Shown here piece by piece: positions 61,742-64,000 of a stretch of 64,000 bases of DNA; the stretch's first letter is position 1; each line of letters opens with the position of its first letter. The notes beneath the pieces are model-generated. The model was not told where the DNA came from. It did no database searches and saw nothing but the letters and a program-made list of their open reading frames with translations. The DNA comes from Pseudomonas putida W15Oct28 (GTDB lineage Bacteria; Pseudomonadota; Gammaproteobacteria; Pseudomonadales; Pseudomonadaceae): positions 1-64,000 of the forward strand of contig NZ_JENB01000033.1 of the NCBI RefSeq assembly GCF_000708715.2, given 5' to 3'. Made by a program: the position numbers and the translations under genes.

Positions 61742-63391
61742 CTAACGCCCGGATCGCTCCGGATGCTCTGCTTTTTCGATGGTCTCTACCTTTTCCGGCC
61801 TTTCGATGGTTTCGATTTTCTCGACTTTTTCCACCTTCTCGACCTTTTCAGGCTTTTCTACTTTCTCTACCTTTTCGACTTTTTCTACTTTCTCAACCTT
61901 TTCAGGCTTTTCGACCTTATCGACTTTTTCTACTTTCTCGACCTTCTCAACTTTTTCAACCTTCTCGACCTTCTCGACCTTTTCCACTTTTTCGACTTCA
62001 ACCTTCTCTACCCGATCACCCTTGCCACTGTTGCTGCTCTCGGGCTGCTCCACGGTTTCGACATGCTCTGACTTGCCAGACTTGTCCACGCTTTCCGCCT
62101 TGCCGTGATCGCTGGTGTTTTCAACGGCACTGCGCCCACTGTGATCATCACTGCTTTCGCTGCGAACGCTGGTCGCCTCACTTGTTCCATGGCCGCTGTT
62201 GTCGGAGCCGCCTGAGTCACTGCTGCCGTGCTCGCTGCCATGCCCCGAATGGCCTCGGTCCGGGTTGTCAGCGCGGTCATCCTGGAATTCCACACGGGTT
62301 GCCCGCAACTCGTGAGTACCACTGAGCACGCCGCTCACTCGAACACGCTGATCGAGCGCCAACGCTGCAGGCTGCCTGCCGACCATCACGGTGCCCTGCC
62401 CCAGCGTCACATTGATGCCCGCGACCACCAGTTGCCGTGCCTGCACGCGCTGTACCAGCCCTTCGACCACCGCCTGCTGAACACGACCAGCAAACGGCAG
62501 GCTCGGGTCTGGGCGGGTTTGTGCCACTTCCAGCTGGCGCCCGGTCCACTGGCCGCGCACCAGCACTTCCCGCGTGGGGGCTACGCGGGTCCCCAGTTTC
62601 AGCCCCTGCAGGTTACCTGGGCGGTCGATTGCACCAATGGCGCTGGCCTCTCTGAGGCCCGGCGCCCGTTCGATACGGGTCGCCACCACTTCACCCGTGG
62701 CATCGCGCAGGCCGCTGACCCGAACCGGCTCGCCGGCACGCAGCCCTTCAGCCACCCGCGCGCCTGCGGCGAGCCGCACAGGTTGGCCCATCACCCGCAG
62801 GGGGGCCGAAGCATTGGGCAGCGCCGTCAGCGGCCCTTCGTAGACGTTGAGGATCGAGATACGCCCTGCCTGTAGACCGCGCTGGGTGGCAATTGCCTCC
62901 ACCGCTACAACCTGCCCGATCGCCAGGTGAGCACTGCTGGCGGGTGCACCGTTTTCACTCACCGGCACGTCTTTGCCATAGTGCACTTCCATGCCATTGA
63001 CGCAGATCGAGGCGAACCCGGTGATGGTGCCGACGATGCCGGTACCACCGGTACCGCCTGGGCGCAGGATCGGCGCACCGGTACCGCCTACCCCGCCGTT
63101 ACCATGATCAAAGTAGGTGCCGTCCACACCTTCGGCCACCGCGCCAGTACCGCCAGTGCCGCCGGGGCGTTGCGGGAGGGGCGCGCCAGTGCCGCCGACA
63201 CCACCGCTTTCACTGCGTACACCGGTACCGCCCGTCCCTCCCGGAAACTGCAGGCCTGCGGCACCGGCCATGCCCACTTCGTCGCGGCTGACACACACCG
63301 GCGCTGCAACAACCTCGGCAGGCGCCGCCAGGTTCAACCCCAGGACCAGGGCAAAGGCAACGGCACGGAGGCAGCGCGTGAGGGGGGTCAT
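61742..63391 (-). CDS. DUF5666 domain exported protein with GGTGGTG and VEK repeats
   Basis: A 549-residue exported protein. Signal peptide about 1-30 (VAFALVLGLNLAAPAEVVAA). Residues 46-120 carry five G-G-[TV]-G-G-T-G repeats (51-57, 63-69, 77-83, 99-105, 112-118). DUF5666-type beta modules follow from about 158 to 372, with EPVRVSGLRDATGEVVATRI and QRVRVSGVLSGTHELRATRV as clear repeats of one OB-like unit. A Ser/Asp/His/Gly-rich stretch spans about 375-455 (HSGHGSEHGSSDSGGSDNSG). The C-terminus (461-526) is a Val-Glu-Lys tripeptide repeat. The start overlaps the DUF6502 stop (ATGA). Function unknown. DUF5666 and DUF6502 genes occur together in other proteobacteria (from memory). Confidence 0.85.
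   Translation of the reverse strand: MTPLTRCLRAVAFALVLGLNLAAPAEVVAAPVCVSRDEVGMAGAAGLQFPGGTGGTGVRSESGGVGGTGAPLPQRPGGTGGTGAVAEGVDGTYFDHGNGGVGGTGAPILRPGGTGGTGIVGTITGFASICVNGMEVHYGKDVPVSENGAPASSAHLAIGQVVAVEAIATQRGLQAGRISILNVYEGPLTALPNASAPLRVMGQPVRLAAGARVAEGLRAGEPVRVSGLRDATGEVVATRIERAPGLREASAIGAIDRPGNLQGLKLGTRVAPTREVLVRGQWTGRQLEVAQTRPDPSLPFAGRVQQAVVEGLVQRVQARQLVVAGINVTLGQGTVMVGRQPAALALDQRVRVSGVLSGTHELRATRVEFQDDRADNPDRGHSGHGSEHGSSDSGGSDNSGHGTSEATSVRSESSDDHSGRSAVENTSDHGKAESVDKSGKSEHVETVEQPESSNSGKGDRVEKVEVEKVEKVEKVEKVEKVEKVEKVEKVDKVEKPEKVEKVEKVEKVEKVEKPEKVEKVEKVEKIETIERPEKVETIEKAEHPERSGR
61814..62011. repeat. VEK-coding 9-nt tandem repeat
   Basis: Minus-strand codons GTC/GTA-GAG/GAA-AAG/AAA repeat about 20 times, with a few VDK, PEK and KPE interruptions, encoding residues 461-526 of the DUF5666 protein. 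The synonymous third bases vary, so the copies are not all recent. Confidence 0.85.
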
Positions 63392-64000
63392 GGGCCTGGC
63401 GTCTTGGACAAATCGGGGTCGGTAGCTTCAGTGTAGAAATAAAGCCCGACAGTGATGCGCTGACGTTGCTCGACGCTGGGCTCATCAACGCCTTCCAGCT
63501 CTGCTGCGAGCCGGCTGAACGCCAGCAGCGTCTGCATGCCATCTTTGGCAACCACCTCCCGCACGTGCTCGACGCTGGCCGGGCTCAACGCATCGTAGTG
63601 CACACTGCGTTCAAAGAACGGCAGGCCCTGGCCACTGAGGTTGTGCACCGCGGCGCAGGCATGGTCATGCAGGTTGTGGCCGAAGTACGCGGCTTTTTCA
63701 TCGAAACCTGTCTGCGGCACGAACGCCTGGGCTTCCAGGTGCACGCAGTCCTGCTCATCAAGCCGGACGATGCCAAGGCGCAACCACTCATCCAGCACCA
63801 CACGCCCGCGTATATCAGTGCTGACCGTGGCCACCAGGGCATCGAATGAGCACTCGCCACCCACACTCGCCAAACGCGGCAGCGCCAGCGCCTGGCCAGG
63901 TGCCGAGCAGAACGGCGAAGCAGTGGTCCACACATTCACCAACTGCGCGCCCAGGGTGATGTTCTCCGGCAGAGCCGCCAGCGCCATGTCACCTTCGCTG
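63388..64000 (-). CDS. DUF6502 family protein (partial, continues past right edge)
   Basis: The C-terminal part (at least 203 residues visible) of a DUF6502-family protein. Recognisable blocks are SFDALVATVSTDIRGRVVLD, LRLGIVRLDEQDCVHLEAQA, FVPQTGFDEKAAYFGHNLHD, HACAAVHNLSGQGLPFFERS and VHYDALSPASVEHVREVVAK, which are characteristic of the family as I recall it. The true N-terminus, usually with an HTH-like part, lies beyond 64000; an ATG at 63985-63987 is internal because the frame stays open. Its stop overlaps the DUF5666 ATG (ATGA). It is possibly a regulator or cytosolic partner of the DUF5666 protein; function not known. Confidence 0.85.
   Translation of the reverse strand, partial: SEGDMALAALPENITLGAQLVNVWTTASPFCSAPGQALALPRLASVGGECSFDALVATVSTDIRGRVVLDEWLRLGIVRLDEQDCVHLEAQAFVPQTGFDEKAAYFGHNLHDHACAAVHNLSGQGLPFFERSVHYDALSPASVEHVREVVAKDGMQTLLAFSRLAAELEGVDEPSVEQRQRITVGLYFYTEATDPDLSKTPGP

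Overview
The window is a 64-kb piece of chromosome from a high-GC gamma-proteobacterium, almost certainly a Pseudomonas of the P. putida group. The evidence is the gene content and order (ybgC-tolQRAB-pal-cpoB-queE-queC beside a tRNA-Lys gene; ruvCAB-yebC-aspS; dapA-bamC-purC; a polyamine-type chemoreceptor beside an APC permease), DUF6124 and DUF3077 small proteins, an OprD-family porin, and many REP/BIME palindromes of the pseudomonad type built around GCGGGC...GCCCGCTCCCACAG. From memory, not from a search, the order matches the PP_1199-PP_1251 part of P. putida KT2440. Most of the window is conserved core genome. No prophage, integrase, transposase, CRISPR array or secondary-metabolite cluster was seen.

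Layout. 1-3.3 kb: a frame-disrupted HTH regulator, a small exported protein of unknown role, and malate:quinone oxidoreductase. 3.5-7.8 kb: an iron-starvation cell-surface signalling unit (ECF sigma, FecR-type anti-sigma, TonB-dependent receptor) with a Fur-like promoter. 7.9-13 kb: a small lipoprotein, a LysE/RhtB exporter, and an unassigned three-gene envelope operon. 13-14.8 kb: a non-coding stretch with competing hairpins, three small ORFs including a truncated antitoxin, and tRNA-Ser. 14.9-18.4 kb: purC, an MBL-fold hydrolase, bamC and dapA. 18.7-23.9 kb: gcvR, bcp, a PerM-type permease, a TusA-like protein, bepA and nadA. 24-30.7 kb: a DUF945 protein, a polyamine-type permease with an overlapping leader ORF, the McpU-like chemoreceptor and an unusual CDF protein. 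30.8-38 kb: tRNA-Lys, queC/queE and the Tol-Pal operon. 38-46 kb: ruvBAC, yebC, aspS, a FmdB protein, Dps, a membrane-anchored cold-shock protein, slyX and a HIT protein. 46-52 kb: an OprD-like porin, proS, an orphan lipoprotein and LexA-controlled dinB. 52.5-53 kb: three initiator tRNA cassettes at exact 211-bp spacing. 53-61 kb: mprF-virJ, kup and rimO. 61-64 kb: an operon of an outer-membrane 'transporter', a repeat-rich DUF5666 protein and a DUF6502 protein that runs off the right edge.

Functional themes. Envelope integrity is prominent (Tol-Pal, BamC, BepA, MprF/VirJ and several orphan lipoproteins). So are metal and iron sensing, polyamine uptake with chemotaxis, and DNA repair (RuvABC, DinB). 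The least explained systems are the DUF6502-DUF5666-transporter operon and the operon at 8962-12996. All statements come from reading the sequence; no database search was run.
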